Below, piece by piece: positions 15,541 through 24,377 of a stretch of DNA of 37,225 nt. Under the pieces are notes generated by a model, which did no database searches, was not told the origin of the DNA, and saw nothing but the letters and a program-made list of their open reading frames with translations. This DNA is from Stenotrophomonas maltophilia. Its GTDB lineage: Bacteria; Pseudomonadota; Gammaproteobacteria; Xanthomonadales; Xanthomonadaceae. Position numbers and translations under genes: made by a program. Positions within the stretch are counted from its first letter, which is position 1. Each line of letters opens with the position of its first letter. The DNA lies in the NCBI RefSeq assembly GCF_013464485.1, contig NZ_RAUX01000014.1:1-37225 (forward strand), given 5' to 3'.

Positions 15541-15569
15541 AAAAAAGCCCACGCATCGCTGCGCAGGCT
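15541..15569 (-). terminator. Terminator of tRNA-Pro
   Basis: Minus-strand stem AGCCTGCGCA-GCGA-TGCGTGGGCT (10 pairs, two of them G-U) followed by TTTTTT. It lies 17 bp past the tRNA end and also faces the GNAT gene, where its plus-strand T-run is poor. Confidence 0.85.
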
Positions 15570-15585
15570 CTTTGATTCATCACAG

Positions 15586-15662
15586 TGGTCGGGACGGCCG
15601 GATTCGAACCGACGACCCTCTGCCCCCCAGGCAGATGCGCTACCAGGCTGCGCTACGCCCCG
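15586..15662 (-). tRNA. tRNA-Pro (anticodon GGG)
   Basis: The minus strand folds as a full 77-nt cloverleaf starting CGGGGCG, with anticodon stem TCTGC/GCAGA around CTGGGGG (anticodon GGG), a T loop TTCGAAT and encoded CCA. It is followed by a strong terminator. Confidence 0.98.
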
Positions 15663-15702
15663 ACTGATGCTGCGATGTGCCCGCCAGTGCGGCGGGCCGT
15701 GA

Positions 15703-15708
15703 AGTATA
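15703..15708 (-). promoter_or_regulatory. Candidate -10 of tRNA-Pro
   Basis: TATACT on the minus strand, 41 bp before the tRNA 5' end and 22 bp past the merR stop; the -35 region is weak. It may allow tRNA-Pro to be made independently of the operon upstream. Confidence 0.5.
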
Positions 15709-15730
15709 GCGGATTACGATGGAAATGGGA

Positions 15731-16087
15731 TCAGCGGCGCAACAACTGCAGCACTTCTTCCAGCTCCATGCGCACCTGCTTGATGATCTGGTTGCTCAGC
15801 GCCGATTCCTCGCGGGCATCGGGACCGTCCAGACGCAGGCGTGCACCACCGATGGTGTAGCCCTGTTCGTACAGCAGGCTGCGGATCTGCCGCACCATCA
15901 GCACATCATGGCGCTGGTAGTAGCGGCGGTTGCCTCGGCGCTTGGCCGGCTCAAGGCTGGGAAACTCGGTTTCCCAGTAGCGCAGGACGTGCGGCTTGAC
16001 GTCGCACAGCTCGCTGACCTCACCAATGGTGAAGTAGCGCTTGGCCGGGATCGGCGGTAGTTCGCGGTTACTGCCCGGATCCAGCAT
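15731..16087 (-). CDS. MerR family regulator next to ihfA
   Basis: A 118-aa MerR-type protein: the winged-helix region [64 protein letters not shown] occupies residues 16-80, then a short dimerisation helix ending LLRR. There are no metal-binding cysteines at the C-terminus, so it is not a MerR-type metal sensor. It is the conserved gene that follows ihfA in many gammaproteobacteria; its regulon is not established. It overlaps ihfA by 20 nt. Confidence 0.93.
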   Translation of the reverse strand: MLDPGSNRELPPIPAKRYFTIGEVSELCDVKPHVLRYWETEFPSLEPAKRRGNRRYYQRHDVLMVRQIRSLLYEQGYTIGGARLRLDGPDAREESALSNQIIKQVRMELEEVLQLLRR

Positions 16088-16367
16088 AAGCTTCCACCCT
16101 CTCCTTGAGCTTCTGGCCCGGACGGAAGGTGACCACCGTACGGGCGGAAATCGGAATTTCCTCGCCGGTCTTGGGGTTGCGACCCGGGCGCTGGTTCTTG
16201 CGCCGCAGATCGAAATTACCGAAGCCCGACAGCTTCACCTGACGTCCCTGTTCCAATGCTTCACGCAGCACATCGAAAAACGCGTCGACGAATTCCTTGG
16301 CTTCCCGCTTGTTCAGACCGACTTCGTCGAACAGCTTTTCCGCCATCTCCGCCTTGGTCAATGCCAT
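16068..16367 (-). CDS. ihfA: Integration host factor subunit alpha
   Basis: A 99-aa DNA-bending protein of the HU/IHF family; pairs with IHF-beta to bend specific sites by about 160 degrees. The features are [31 protein letters not shown] (dimer helices) and [27 protein letters not shown], with the arm proline that intercalates DNA in RPGRNPKTG. Its place after pheT is the classic gammaproteobacterial order. The gap to pheT is 27 bp, so transcription is probably continuous. Confidence 0.98.
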   Translation of the reverse strand: MALTKAEMAEKLFDEVGLNKREAKEFVDAFFDVLREALEQGRQVKLSGFGNFDLRRKNQRPGRNPKTGEEIPISARTVVTFRPGQKLKERVEAYAGSGQ

Positions 16368-16394
16368 TGCCTGCTACCCCCGAGTGCTGCCCGC

Positions 16395-18776
16395 TCAGCC
16401 GCGGATCCGGGCGTGGTGTTCACGCTCGATGGCAGTGACCGCCTCGGCCACCACCGCATCCACGTCGCGGTCCGTCAGAGTGCGCGACTTGTCCTGCAAA
16501 ATCAAGCCCATAGCGAGACTCTTGAATCCCGGCTCGACGCCCTGGCCGACATAGCGGTCGAACAGGTTCAGGTCGCGCAGCAGCGGGCCGGCGGCCTGGC
16601 GGACGGTTGCCGCCAGGTCGGCCCAGGCCACCTGTTCAGGCACCAGGAACGCCAGGTCGCGGCGCACCGCCGGGAAACGTGACAGCTCACCGGCACGCGG
16701 CAGGCGGCGGGCGATCAGCGGCTCCAGGTCCAGTTCGAAGGCGTAGACGTCTGCTTCGATGTCCATCGCCTTGGCCAGGCGCGGGTGGACCTGGCCGATC
16801 CAGCCGATCGCCACGCCATCGCGGAACACCTCGGCCGAACGCGCCGGGTGGCCATAGGGACGGGCCGACGGGCGGAACTCCAGCTGCGCACCACTGGCGG
16901 CGGCCAGCGATTCCAGGTCGCCCTTCAGGTCGTGGAAGTCGACCTTGCGCGTCGGCAGGCCCCACTGCACCGCCTGCGCATCGCCACAAACGGCAGCAGC
17001 CACGCGCGGGGTTTCCAGCGGTGCCGGTTGGCCGTCCCCGGCCTGCTGGGCAAACACACGGCCGATCTCGAACAGGCGCACGCGGCCCAGCTGGCGCGCG
17101 GCATTGCGGCCCAGCGTGGCGACCAGGCCCGGCAGCAACGACGGGCGCATCACCGCCAGTTCCGCCGACAGCGGGTTGGCCAGCGGCACCAGGCCGTCGC
17201 GCAGCTGCCACTGAGTCAGCAGCGCGTCGTCGACGAAGGCGAAATTGACGGTTTCCTGCTGGTCACGGGCGATCAGCTGGCGGCGCACACTCAGTGCATC
17301 CAGCTGCGTCTCGCTCGGCATCGCCACGCGCGAGGCACCGCCCGGCAGCGTGGTCGGGATCTGCTCGTAACCGTGGATGCGGGCCAGTTCTTCGATCAGG
17401 TCTTCTTCGATGGCGATGTCGAAGCGACGGCTCGGCGCGGCGACCTGCCAGCCCCCGGCCGTGGCAGCCACATCCATGCCCAACGCGCGCAGGATGCGCT
17501 CGACTTCGGCGTCGTCGATGGTGATGCCGAGCACGCGGGTGATGCGCGCGCGGCGCAGCACGATGGTTGCCGGCTGCGGCAGATCGGCTTCACGCACGGC
17601 CTCGGTGACCGGTGCCGGGGTACCGCCGGCCAGGTCCAGCACCAGGCGGGTGGCGTATTCGATAGCTGTGCGCGGCAGTGCCGGGTCGACGCCACGCTCG
17701 AAGCGGTGACCGGCATCGGTGTGCAGGCCCAGCTTGCGGCCACGGCCCATGATCGCGGCCGGCGCGAAGTGCGCGGCCTCCAGGAACACCGCGGTGGTGT
17801 CATCGGTGACGCGGGTGTCGAAGCCGCCCATCAGACCGGCCAGGCCGACCGCACGGTCGGCATCGGTGACCACCAGGAAGCTGTCGTCCAACGCGGCATC
17901 GCGGCCGTCCAGCAGCTTCAGGCTCTCGCCCGCGCGCGAACGACGCACGGCGATGCTGCCCTGCAGGGTGCCGAGGTCGTAGGCATGCATCGGCTGGCCC
18001 AGCTCCAGCACCACGTACTGGGTGATGTCGACCAGCAGCGAGACCGGACGCACGCCGCTGCGGCGCAGGCGCTCGGCCATCCACAGCGGGGTCTTGGCAG
18101 CGGCGTTGACGCCTTCGATCACGCGGCCCAGGTAACGCGGCGCTTCAGCGCCAGCGTCGAGCTGGATGCTCAGCTCACGGCTGCCGACAGCCGCAATGGC
18201 GTCGGCAGCGAAGTCCAGCACTTCGCTGCGAGTGGCGGCGGCGACGTCGTAGGCGATGCCGCGCAGGCTGAAGCAGTCGGCGCGGTTCGGGGTCAGCTTG
18301 ATCTCGATGCTGGCGTCCGGCAGGCCCAGGTACTCGACCAGGGCTTGGCCGACCGGTGCGTCGTCCGGCAGTTCCAGCAGGCCGGACGCATCATTGTCCA
18401 GGCCCAGCTCCTTGGCCGAGCACAGCATGCCGTTGGACTGGACGCCGCGCAGCTTGGCCGGCTTGATCTTCAGCTCGCCGATCTGCGCACCGACCATCGC
18501 CAGCGGCGCGACCAAGCCCGGACGCGCGTTCGGTGCGCCGCACACGATCTGCAGCAGCTCGCCCTGCCCGGCGTCGACCCTGCACACCTGCAGGCGATCG
18601 GCTTCGGGATGGCGCACCGCTTCGACGATGCGCGCCACGACCACGTGGTCGAGGCCGTCGCCAAGCGCGGTCACCTCTTCCACTTCCAGACCGATGGCGG
18701 TCAGCACCGCGCTCAGCTCATCGCGCGAGGCGGAGGTCGGGACGTGGCTGCGCAGCCAGTTTTCGGAGAATTTCAT
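16395..18776 (-). CDS. pheT: Phenylalanine-tRNA ligase beta subunit
   Basis: A 793-aa beta chain of the heterotetrameric PheRS that charges tRNA-Phe. Domains in order: tRNA-binding (EMAP-like) domain at about 40-150 (VVARIVEAVRHPEADRLQVCRVD, IVCGAPNARPGLVAPLAM), the B3/B4 editing domain (about 200-400), B5 (about 400-470), a catalytic-like core without active site (GYEQIPTTLP onward), and a C-terminal ferredoxin-fold anticodon-binding (FDX-ACB) domain ending LTDRDVDAVVAEAVTAIEREHHARIRG. The ATG at 18776 starts the standard MKFSENWLRSHV. Follows pheS after 87 bp that hold a SMAG repeat. Confidence 0.98.
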   Translation of the reverse strand: MKFSENWLRSHVPTSASRDELSAVLTAIGLEVEEVTALGDGLDHVVVARIVEAVRHPEADRLQVCRVDAGQGELLQIVCGAPNARPGLVAPLAMVGAQIGELKIKPAKLRGVQSNGMLCSAKELGLDNDASGLLELPDDAPVGQALVEYLGLPDASIEIKLTPNRADCFSLRGIAYDVAAATRSEVLDFAADAIAAVGSRELSIQLDAGAEAPRYLGRVIEGVNAAAKTPLWMAERLRRSGVRPVSLLVDITQYVVLELGQPMHAYDLGTLQGSIAVRRSRAGESLKLLDGRDAALDDSFLVVTDADRAVGLAGLMGGFDTRVTDDTTAVFLEAAHFAPAAIMGRGRKLGLHTDAGHRFERGVDPALPRTAIEYATRLVLDLAGGTPAPVTEAVREADLPQPATIVLRRARITRVLGITIDDAEVERILRALGMDVAATAGGWQVAAPSRRFDIAIEEDLIEELARIHGYEQIPTTLPGGASRVAMPSETQLDALSVRRQLIARDQQETVNFAFVDDALLTQWQLRDGLVPLANPLSAELAVMRPSLLPGLVATLGRNAARQLGRVRLFEIGRVFAQQAGDGQPAPLETPRVAAAVCGDAQAVQWGLPTRKVDFHDLKGDLESLAAASGAQLEFRPSARPYGHPARSAEVFRDGVAIGWIGQVHPRLAKAMDIEADVYAFELDLEPLIARRLPRAGELSRFPAVRRDLAFLVPEQVAWADLAATVRQAAGPLLRDLNLFDRYVGQGVEPGFKSLAMGLILQDKSRTLTDRDVDAVVAEAVTAIEREHHARIRG

Positions 18777-18829
18777 GGTGTCACCCTGGTGGGCCCGGCG
18801 CATGCGCCTGGGCCTGCGAATTTAGGAGC

Positions 18830-18852
18830 AGCCGAGCATGGCTCGGCTCTAC
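18830..18852 (-). repeat. SMAG repeat between pheS and pheT
   Basis: Minus strand GTAG + AGCCGAGC-CAT-GCTCGGCT. It sits inside the pheS-pheT intergenic stretch and would fold in the message, with the palindrome about 50 nt before the pheT start. Confidence 0.8.
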
Positions 18853-18863
18853 ATGGTTGCGGC

Positions 18864-20033
<1,170 letters not shown>

Positions 20034-20052
20034 TTACGGCATCGGGAAGGAC

Positions 20053-20412
20053 TTATGCCGCCAGCGCGCCCTTGGCCTTTTCGGCCAGCGCAGCAAAACC
20101 GGCTGCGTCGTGCACGGCGATGTCAGCCAGGACCTTGCGATCCAGGGTGATGCCGGCCTTCAGCAGACCGTTCATGAAGCGGCTGTAGCTCAGGCCGTTG
20201 ATGCGGGCAGCCGCATTGATACGGGTGATCCACAGCGAACGGAAGTTGCGCTTCTTCTGCTTACGGCCGATGTAGGCGTACTGCTGTGCCTTGATGACCG
20301 CCTGCTTGGCGACGCGGAAGACCTTGCGACGGGCGTTGTAATAGCCCTTGGCCAGATCCAGAATCTTCTTGTGGCGGCGACGCGCCTGTACGCCACGCTT
20401 AACTCGTGCCAT
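20053..20412 (-). CDS. rplT: 50S ribosomal protein L20
   Basis: A 119-aa 23S rRNA-binding protein needed for early 50S assembly. The basic N-terminal arm [39 protein letters not shown] and [29 protein letters not shown] are the family core. In bacteria L20 also represses its own operon by binding the leader; no mRNA structure was identified here. It lies 11 bp after rpmI, as usual. Confidence 0.99.
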   Translation of the reverse strand: MARVKRGVQARRRHKKILDLAKGYYNARRKVFRVAKQAVIKAQQYAYIGRKQKKRNFRSLWITRINAAARINGLSYSRFMNGLLKAGITLDRKVLADIAVHDAAGFAALAEKAKGALAA

Positions 20413-20423
20413 TTTTCAGTTCC

Positions 20424-20621
20424 TCAGAGGTAAGGGAGCATGCGGTCCAGACGGCCTGCGTCTTCTGCACGGACATGGCCCGTCTGACGCAGATTACGCT
20501 TACGCTTGGTCGCTTTCTTCGTGAGGATGTGGCTACGGTTGGCGTGGCCGCACTTGTACTTGCCCGAGGCGGTCTTGCGGAAACGCTTGGCCGCTGCCCG
20601 GTTGGTCTTGATCTTGGGCAT
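20424..20621 (-). CDS. rpmI: 50S ribosomal protein L35
   Basis: A 65-aa basic protein, [25 protein letters not shown]..., typical L35 length. The ATG at 20621 was chosen from the family N-terminus MPKIKT. A 265-bp gap before it holds no gene but has a terminator-like hairpin at 20811-20839. Confidence 0.98.
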   Translation of the reverse strand: MPKIKTNRAAAKRFRKTASGKYKCGHANRSHILTKKATKRKRNLRQTGHVRAEDAGRLDRMLPYL

Positions 20622-20810
20622 TGCAATGTCCTTGATGGGATATGACCCTGGTTTCTGACTGATCTGGCGGCGGCCTGGGCCGCTCTTTCCGTCCTGCCAT
20701 GATCGGCGTACGACCCGTCCTGGGTGGGTCGAGCCGGGCATGATACAGGCAAAACCGCCCTGTCACCAGCCCCTGCAACCCTTTACCGGCAATTCACCGG
20801 CATGCCGCAA

Positions 20811-20839
20811 AAGCAAAGGGACGCCAGCGGCGCCCCCTT
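20811..20839 (-). terminator. Candidate terminator after infC
   Basis: Minus strand: a stem of about ten pairs, AAGGGGGCGCC around GCT with GGCGTCCCTT, then TTGCTTTTG. The T-run is interrupted, so termination may be partial and allow rpmI-rplT read-through. Confidence 0.6.
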
Positions 20840-20886
20840 ACCCTGAACCGTTCAGCCAGGCGCCCCGAAAGGCGGCCCGTCAGGCC

Positions 20887-21414
20887 TCAGGTCTTCTTCT
20901 TCGGCGCGATCATCATGACCATCTGACGCCCTTCCAGGCGCGGACGGGATTCAATGACGATGTCCTCGCCCAGATCGGTCTCGATCCGGTTGGCCATTTC
21001 GCGGCCCAGTTCCTGGTGGCTCATTTCACGGCCACGGAAGCGGATGTTGACCTTGATCTTGTCACCATCCTCAAGGAACCCGCGCATCTTGCGCAGCTTG
21101 ATCTGGTAGTCGCCCTCGTCCGTGACCGGACGGAACTTCACTTCCTTGATCTCGACCTGCTTGGTCTTCTTCTTGGCCTCGCTGGCCTTCTTCTGCGCTT
21201 CGAACTTGAACTTGCCGAAGTCCATGATCTTGCAGACCGGCGGATCGGCCTGCGGCTGGATTTCGACCAGGTCCAGGCCTTCATCTTCGGCCATGGACAG
21301 CGCTTCGTCGCGCGACAACACGCCGATCATTTCTCCGTCACTGCCGATCACGCGGACGCGCGGCACACGGATTTCCTGATTCTTGCGGTTCTGTTTGTTG
21401 TCAGGGGTGCTGAT
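20887..21414 (-). CDS. infC: Translation initiation factor IF-3 (AUC start)
   Basis: A 175-aa IF-3: N-terminal domain ([28 protein letters not shown]), linker rich in Lys, and C-terminal domain ([23 protein letters not shown], ending [17 protein letters not shown]). IF-3 monitors start-codon choice and keeps 30S free. The start is the codon ATC at 21414, supported by GGGAG 8 nt upstream and by the family N-terminus [12 protein letters not shown] right after it. No ATG or GTG lies nearby; a TTG at 21429 lacks a ribosome site. A rare start at infC is the known basis of its autoregulation in E. coli (AUU). It follows thrS with 63 bp between. Confidence 0.95.
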   Translation of the reverse strand: MSTPDNKQNRKNQEIRVPRVRVIGSDGEMIGVLSRDEALSMAEDEGLDLVEIQPQADPPVCKIMDFGKFKFEAQKKASEAKKKTKQVEIKEVKFRPVTDEGDYQIKLRKMRGFLEDGDKIKVNIRFRGREMSHQELGREMANRIETDLGEDIVIESRPRLEGRQMVMMIAPKKKT

Positions 21415-21439
21415 ATTACGTTCTCCCAAGGGTATCGAA

Positions 21440-21469
21440 CCGGTCCGGGTGCCTGTGCGCCCGGACCGG
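21440..21469 (-). promoter_or_regulatory. Stable hairpin in the thrS-infC gap
   Basis: A perfect 10-bp inverted repeat CCGGTCCGGG/CCCGGACCGG with a 10-nt loop between the thrS stop and the infC ribosome site. There is no T-run, so it is not a terminator. It may affect infC translation or message processing. Confidence 0.6.
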
Positions 21470-21477
21470 ACCTTTGC

Positions 21478-23379
21478 TTACGCGCCCTCGGCGTGGAGCC
21501 GCTCGATGAAGTCCTGCAGGCTCATGCTGCCCAGGTCTTCGCCAGAACGCGTACGCACCGCCACAGCCCCATTTTCCTTCTCGCGGTCACCGATGACCAG
21601 CAGGTAGGGCACGCGCTGCAACGTATGCTCGCGGATTTTATAGCCGATCTTCTCGTTACGCAAATCCGAGCTGACGCGGAAGCCTTGCTCCGCAAGGGTT
21701 TTGGTCACGCCCGCGACGTATTCAGCCTGAGCGTCGGTGATATTGGCCACCACCACCTGGGTCGGCGCCAGCCAAGCCGGGAACTGGCCGGCATGGTGCT
21801 CGATCAGGATGCCCAGGAAGCGCTCCATTGAGCCGACGATGGCACGATGCAGCATGACCGGGTGCTTCTTCTGGCTGTTCTCGTCCACGTACTCGGCGCC
21901 CAGGCGGCCCGGCATCATGAAGTCGACCTGCATGGTGCCCAGCTGCCAGGTACGGCCGATGGCGTCCTTCAGGTGGTACTCGATCTTCGGGCCGTAGAAG
22001 GCGCCCTCGCCCGGCAGCTCCTGCCACTCCACGCCACAGGCGGTCAGCGCCGAGCGCAGCGCGCCTTCGGCCTTGTCCCAGGTCGCATCGTCACCCAGAC
22101 GCGATTCCGGGCGCAGGGCGATCTTGATCTGGATGTCGTCGAAGCCGAAGTGCTGGTAGACCGCCAGCGCCTGCTGGTGGAAGGCCGTCACTTCCGATTC
22201 GATCTGGTTTTCCGTGCAGAACACATGGCCGTCGTCCTGGGTGAAGCCACGCACGCGCAGGATGCCGTGCAGCGCGCCGGACGGCTCGTTGCGATGGCAG
22301 GAACCGAACTCACCGTAGCGGATCGGCAGGTCGCGGTAGCTGTGCAGGCCTTGGTTGAACACCTGGATGTGGCCCGGGCAGTTCATCGGCTTGACCGCGT
22401 ACGTGCGCTTCTCCGACTCGGTGAAGAACATGTTGTCCTGGTAGTTGTCCCAGTGGCCGGACTTCTTCCACAGGCTCACGTCCAGGATCTGCGGGCAGCG
22501 CACTTCGCCGTAGCCGCTGTTGCGGTACACCTTGCGCATGTACTGCTCGACCACCTGCCACAGTGCCCAGCCCTTCGGGTGCCAGAACACCAGGCCCGGC
22601 GCTTCTTCCTGCAGGTGGAACAGGTCCTGCTGCTTGCCGATGCGGCGGTGGTCGCGCATCTCGGCTTCTTCGATGCGCTTGATGTACGCCTCGAGCTGCT
22701 TCTTGTCGGCCCAGGCGGTGCCGTAGATGCGCTGCAGCTGCTCGTTCTGCGCGTCACCGCGCCAGTAGGCACCGGAGATGCGGGTCAGCTTGAAGGCCTT
22801 CAGGAAGCGCGTGTTCGGCACGTGCGGGCCGCGGCACATGTCCACGTATTCCTGGTGGTAATACATGCCCATCGCCTGGATGTCGTCGGACATGTCCTCG
22901 ATCAGGCGCAGCTTGTAGTCCTCGCCACGGGCCTTGAAGATCTCGATCACTTCCGCGCGCGGCGTCATCTTCTTGATGACGTCGTAGTCCTGTGCGATCA
23001 GCTCGCCCATGCGCTTCTCGATCGCGGCCATGTCGTCCGGAGTGAACGGGCGCTCGGAGTAGATGTCGTAATAGAAGCCTTCGGCGATCACCGGGCCGAT
23101 CACCATCTTCACGTCAGGGTACAGCTGCTTGACGGCGTGGCCGACGAGGTGGGCGCAGGAGTGGCGGATGATCTCCACGCCCTCCTCGTCCTTGGCGGTG
23201 ATGATGCGCAGGCTGGCATCGTGGTCGATGACGTCGCTGGCATCGACCAGCACGCCGTCCACGGCACCGGCAATGGTGGCCTTGGCCAGGCCGGCGCCGA
23301 TCGACTGGGCGACGTCCATGACGCTGACGGGGTTTTCAAACTCGCGGCGGCTGCCGTCGGGAAGGGTAATGTTGATCAT
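21478..23379 (-). CDS. thrS: Threonine-tRNA ligase
   Basis: A 633-aa class II synthetase that charges tRNA-Thr. Domains: N-terminal TGS (residues 1-62, [28 protein letters not shown]), an editing/second additional domain with [17 protein letters not shown] and [10 protein letters not shown] that removes mischarged serine, the catalytic core with zinc ligands starting at the PMNCPGH cysteine and motif 2 [24 protein letters not shown], and the C-terminal anticodon domain. The start at 23379 gives the usual length. The leader upstream carries a promoter, a Thr-rich short frame and a terminator, described separately. It heads the thrS-infC-rpmI-rplT-pheST set. Confidence 0.98.
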   Translation of the reverse strand: MINITLPDGSRREFENPVSVMDVAQSIGAGLAKATIAGAVDGVLVDASDVIDHDASLRIITAKDEEGVEIIRHSCAHLVGHAVKQLYPDVKMVIGPVIAEGFYYDIYSERPFTPDDMAAIEKRMGELIAQDYDVIKKMTPRAEVIEIFKARGEDYKLRLIEDMSDDIQAMGMYYHQEYVDMCRGPHVPNTRFLKAFKLTRISGAYWRGDAQNEQLQRIYGTAWADKKQLEAYIKRIEEAEMRDHRRIGKQQDLFHLQEEAPGLVFWHPKGWALWQVVEQYMRKVYRNSGYGEVRCPQILDVSLWKKSGHWDNYQDNMFFTESEKRTYAVKPMNCPGHIQVFNQGLHSYRDLPIRYGEFGSCHRNEPSGALHGILRVRGFTQDDGHVFCTENQIESEVTAFHQQALAVYQHFGFDDIQIKIALRPESRLGDDATWDKAEGALRSALTACGVEWQELPGEGAFYGPKIEYHLKDAIGRTWQLGTMQVDFMMPGRLGAEYVDENSQKKHPVMLHRAIVGSMERFLGILIEHHAGQFPAWLAPTQVVVANITDAQAEYVAGVTKTLAEQGFRVSSDLRNEKIGYKIREHTLQRVPYLLVIGDREKENGAVAVRTRSGEDLGSMSLQDFIERLHAEGA

Positions 23380-23447
23380 CGCAGTGGCTTCGTGCGGGGG
23401 CCCGCTGGGCGGACTGGAAAGCGTTCCCGGGACGGCGCCCGGGCAAT

Positions 23448-23470
23448 AAAAAAGCGCCACAAGGGCGCCT
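23448..23470 (-). terminator. Attenuator terminator in the thrS leader
   Basis: Minus strand: AGGCGCC-CTTGT-GGCGCTT (seven pairs with one G-U) followed by TTTTTT and ATT. It lies 70 bp before the thrS ATG and 26 nt after the leader-peptide stop, where it would end transcription before thrS. The 5' arm can instead join GGCCCTG just upstream through CAGG-C-GCC, a seven-pair antiterminator with one bulged C. Confidence 0.8.
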
Positions 23471-23495
23471 GGAACACAGGGCCTTCGGGGGCAGG

Positions 23496-23522
23496 TCAAC
23501 AGTGGGCGGTGGTAGTGCTCAT
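23496..23522 (-). CDS. Thr-rich leader peptide upstream of thrS
   Basis: An 8-codon frame, ATG AGC ACT ACC ACC GCC CAC TGT TGA, encoding MSTTTAHC. Three consecutive Thr codons are what a threonine-sensing attenuation leader needs: a ribosome stalled there when charged tRNA-Thr is scarce could favour antitermination. Its place between a promoter (23582-23610) and a terminator (23448-23470) ahead of thrS supports this. The ribosome site is weak (CGAG about 9 nt upstream), which lowers certainty. The frame is very short, so the case depends on its context rather than on the peptide. Confidence 0.6.
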   Translation of the reverse strand: MSTTTAHC

Positions 23523-23581
23523 GTCGCACGCTCGGCCGGCGCTGGGCGCGGGCCACCTTGTTCCAGTCAGAGGGTGTGATG

Positions 23582-23610
23582 ATCTTAAACCAGCGCACCG
23601 GAAAGCCCAA
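23582..23610 (-). promoter_or_regulatory. Candidate thrS promoter
   Basis: Minus strand TTGGGC (-35), exactly 17 bp, then TAAGAT (-10). Transcription would start about 23575, giving a leader of roughly 195 nt to the thrS ATG, enough to hold the leader peptide and the terminator. Confidence 0.65.
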
Positions 23611-23807
23611 GGGCTACCGTACGGTCCGCTGAATGGCCGCCGCTGGCGGCGTGAAAACGCAATGACTACCATGTGCACGCAGCCGGCCCGTGCCAGCCTG
23701 CCCGCTTTCCCCCAGGACCCCGTGATGCGCCACCCGCTCCGACCGGCTCCCGCCGGCCCCGCCCGTGCCCCGCGTTCGCCGGCCCGCTGCCGCGGCGGCC
23801 GCTCGCA

Positions 23808-24104
23808 ATGATCACCGTCGGCCTTTCCACGCTCGGCTTCTGCAGCCTGGGCATGCTGGCGGCGATGTTCTCGGCGCTGGCCTTCTATGCCGCCTCACCG
23901 CACTGCCGCTGGCCGCGCCTGCGTCGCGCCGGCCGCCTTGGACGCCAGATCGGCCTGGTCGCAGCTGCCGCCGCGCTGTGGCTATGGATGGCCGAGCTCG
24001 GCTTTGCCGCCGGCCTGGTGGCGATGCTGTGCACCTGGATGCTGGCGGCGATGCTGCTGCCGGCGCTGGCCGCCTGGCACCGCCCCGGCACGGAGTCGCC
24101 CTGA
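23808..24104 (+). CDS. Small membrane protein, iron-uptake set (DUF3325-like)
   Basis: A 98-aa integral membrane protein with three hydrophobic stretches: ITVGLSTLGFCSLGMLAAMFSALAFY, IGLVAAAAALWLWMAELGF and GLVAMLCTWMLAAMLLPALAAW. I place it with the small DUF3325/DUF3649-type proteins that accompany PepSY membrane proteins in iron acquisition, on the strength of the gene order rather than a motif. Its TGA overlaps the next ATG (TGATG), so translation is coupled. The start at 23808 begins the first helix. The divergent thrS promoter is about 200 bp upstream. Confidence 0.72.
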   Translation: MITVGLSTLGFCSLGMLAAMFSALAFYAASPHCRWPRLRRAGRLGRQIGLVAAAAALWLWMAELGFAAGLVAMLCTWMLAAMLLPALAAWHRPGTESP

Positions 24105-24367
24105 TGTGGCCGCGCGCACTGGCCGGCATCATCGCCGGGTTCCTTCTGGCCGCTGCCGCCACTGGATGGGTGACCTGGCTCCCGCCAGGCCCCTGGCAGA
24201 ACGCCCTGGTACCCGGCCTGATCGCCTTCGTGCCGCTGTGGATGCTGGCTGCCCTCTGGGCGTTCAGTTTCCGCAGCGCGCTGCATGCCTGGCTGGTGCT
24301 GGGTGGCAGCGCCGCCGCCGGCTTCGCCGTACTCGGGTTGCTGCGCCTGACCGGCGCGGTACATTGA
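24104..24367 (+). CDS. Small membrane protein, iron-uptake set (DUF3649-like)
   Basis: An 87-aa protein with three membrane helices (RALAGIIAGFLLAAAATGWVTWL, ALVPGLIAFVPLWMLAALWAF, AWLVLGGSAAAGFAVLGLL). The partner arrangement, small protein, small protein, PepSY protein, resembles siderophore-reduction operons such as fpvGHJK of Pseudomonas. The start overlaps the preceding stop by one base. Function is inferred from context only. Confidence 0.7.
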   Translation: MWPRALAGIIAGFLLAAAATGWVTWLPPGPWQNALVPGLIAFVPLWMLAALWAFSFRSALHAWLVLGGSAAAGFAVLGLLRLTGAVH

Positions 24368-24377
24368 GATCTCTCCC

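Noticed and set aside
20720-20765. A promoter GTGACA...TATCAT before rpmI
   Set aside because: The spacer is only 15 bp and the -35 match is partial; not strong enough to list.
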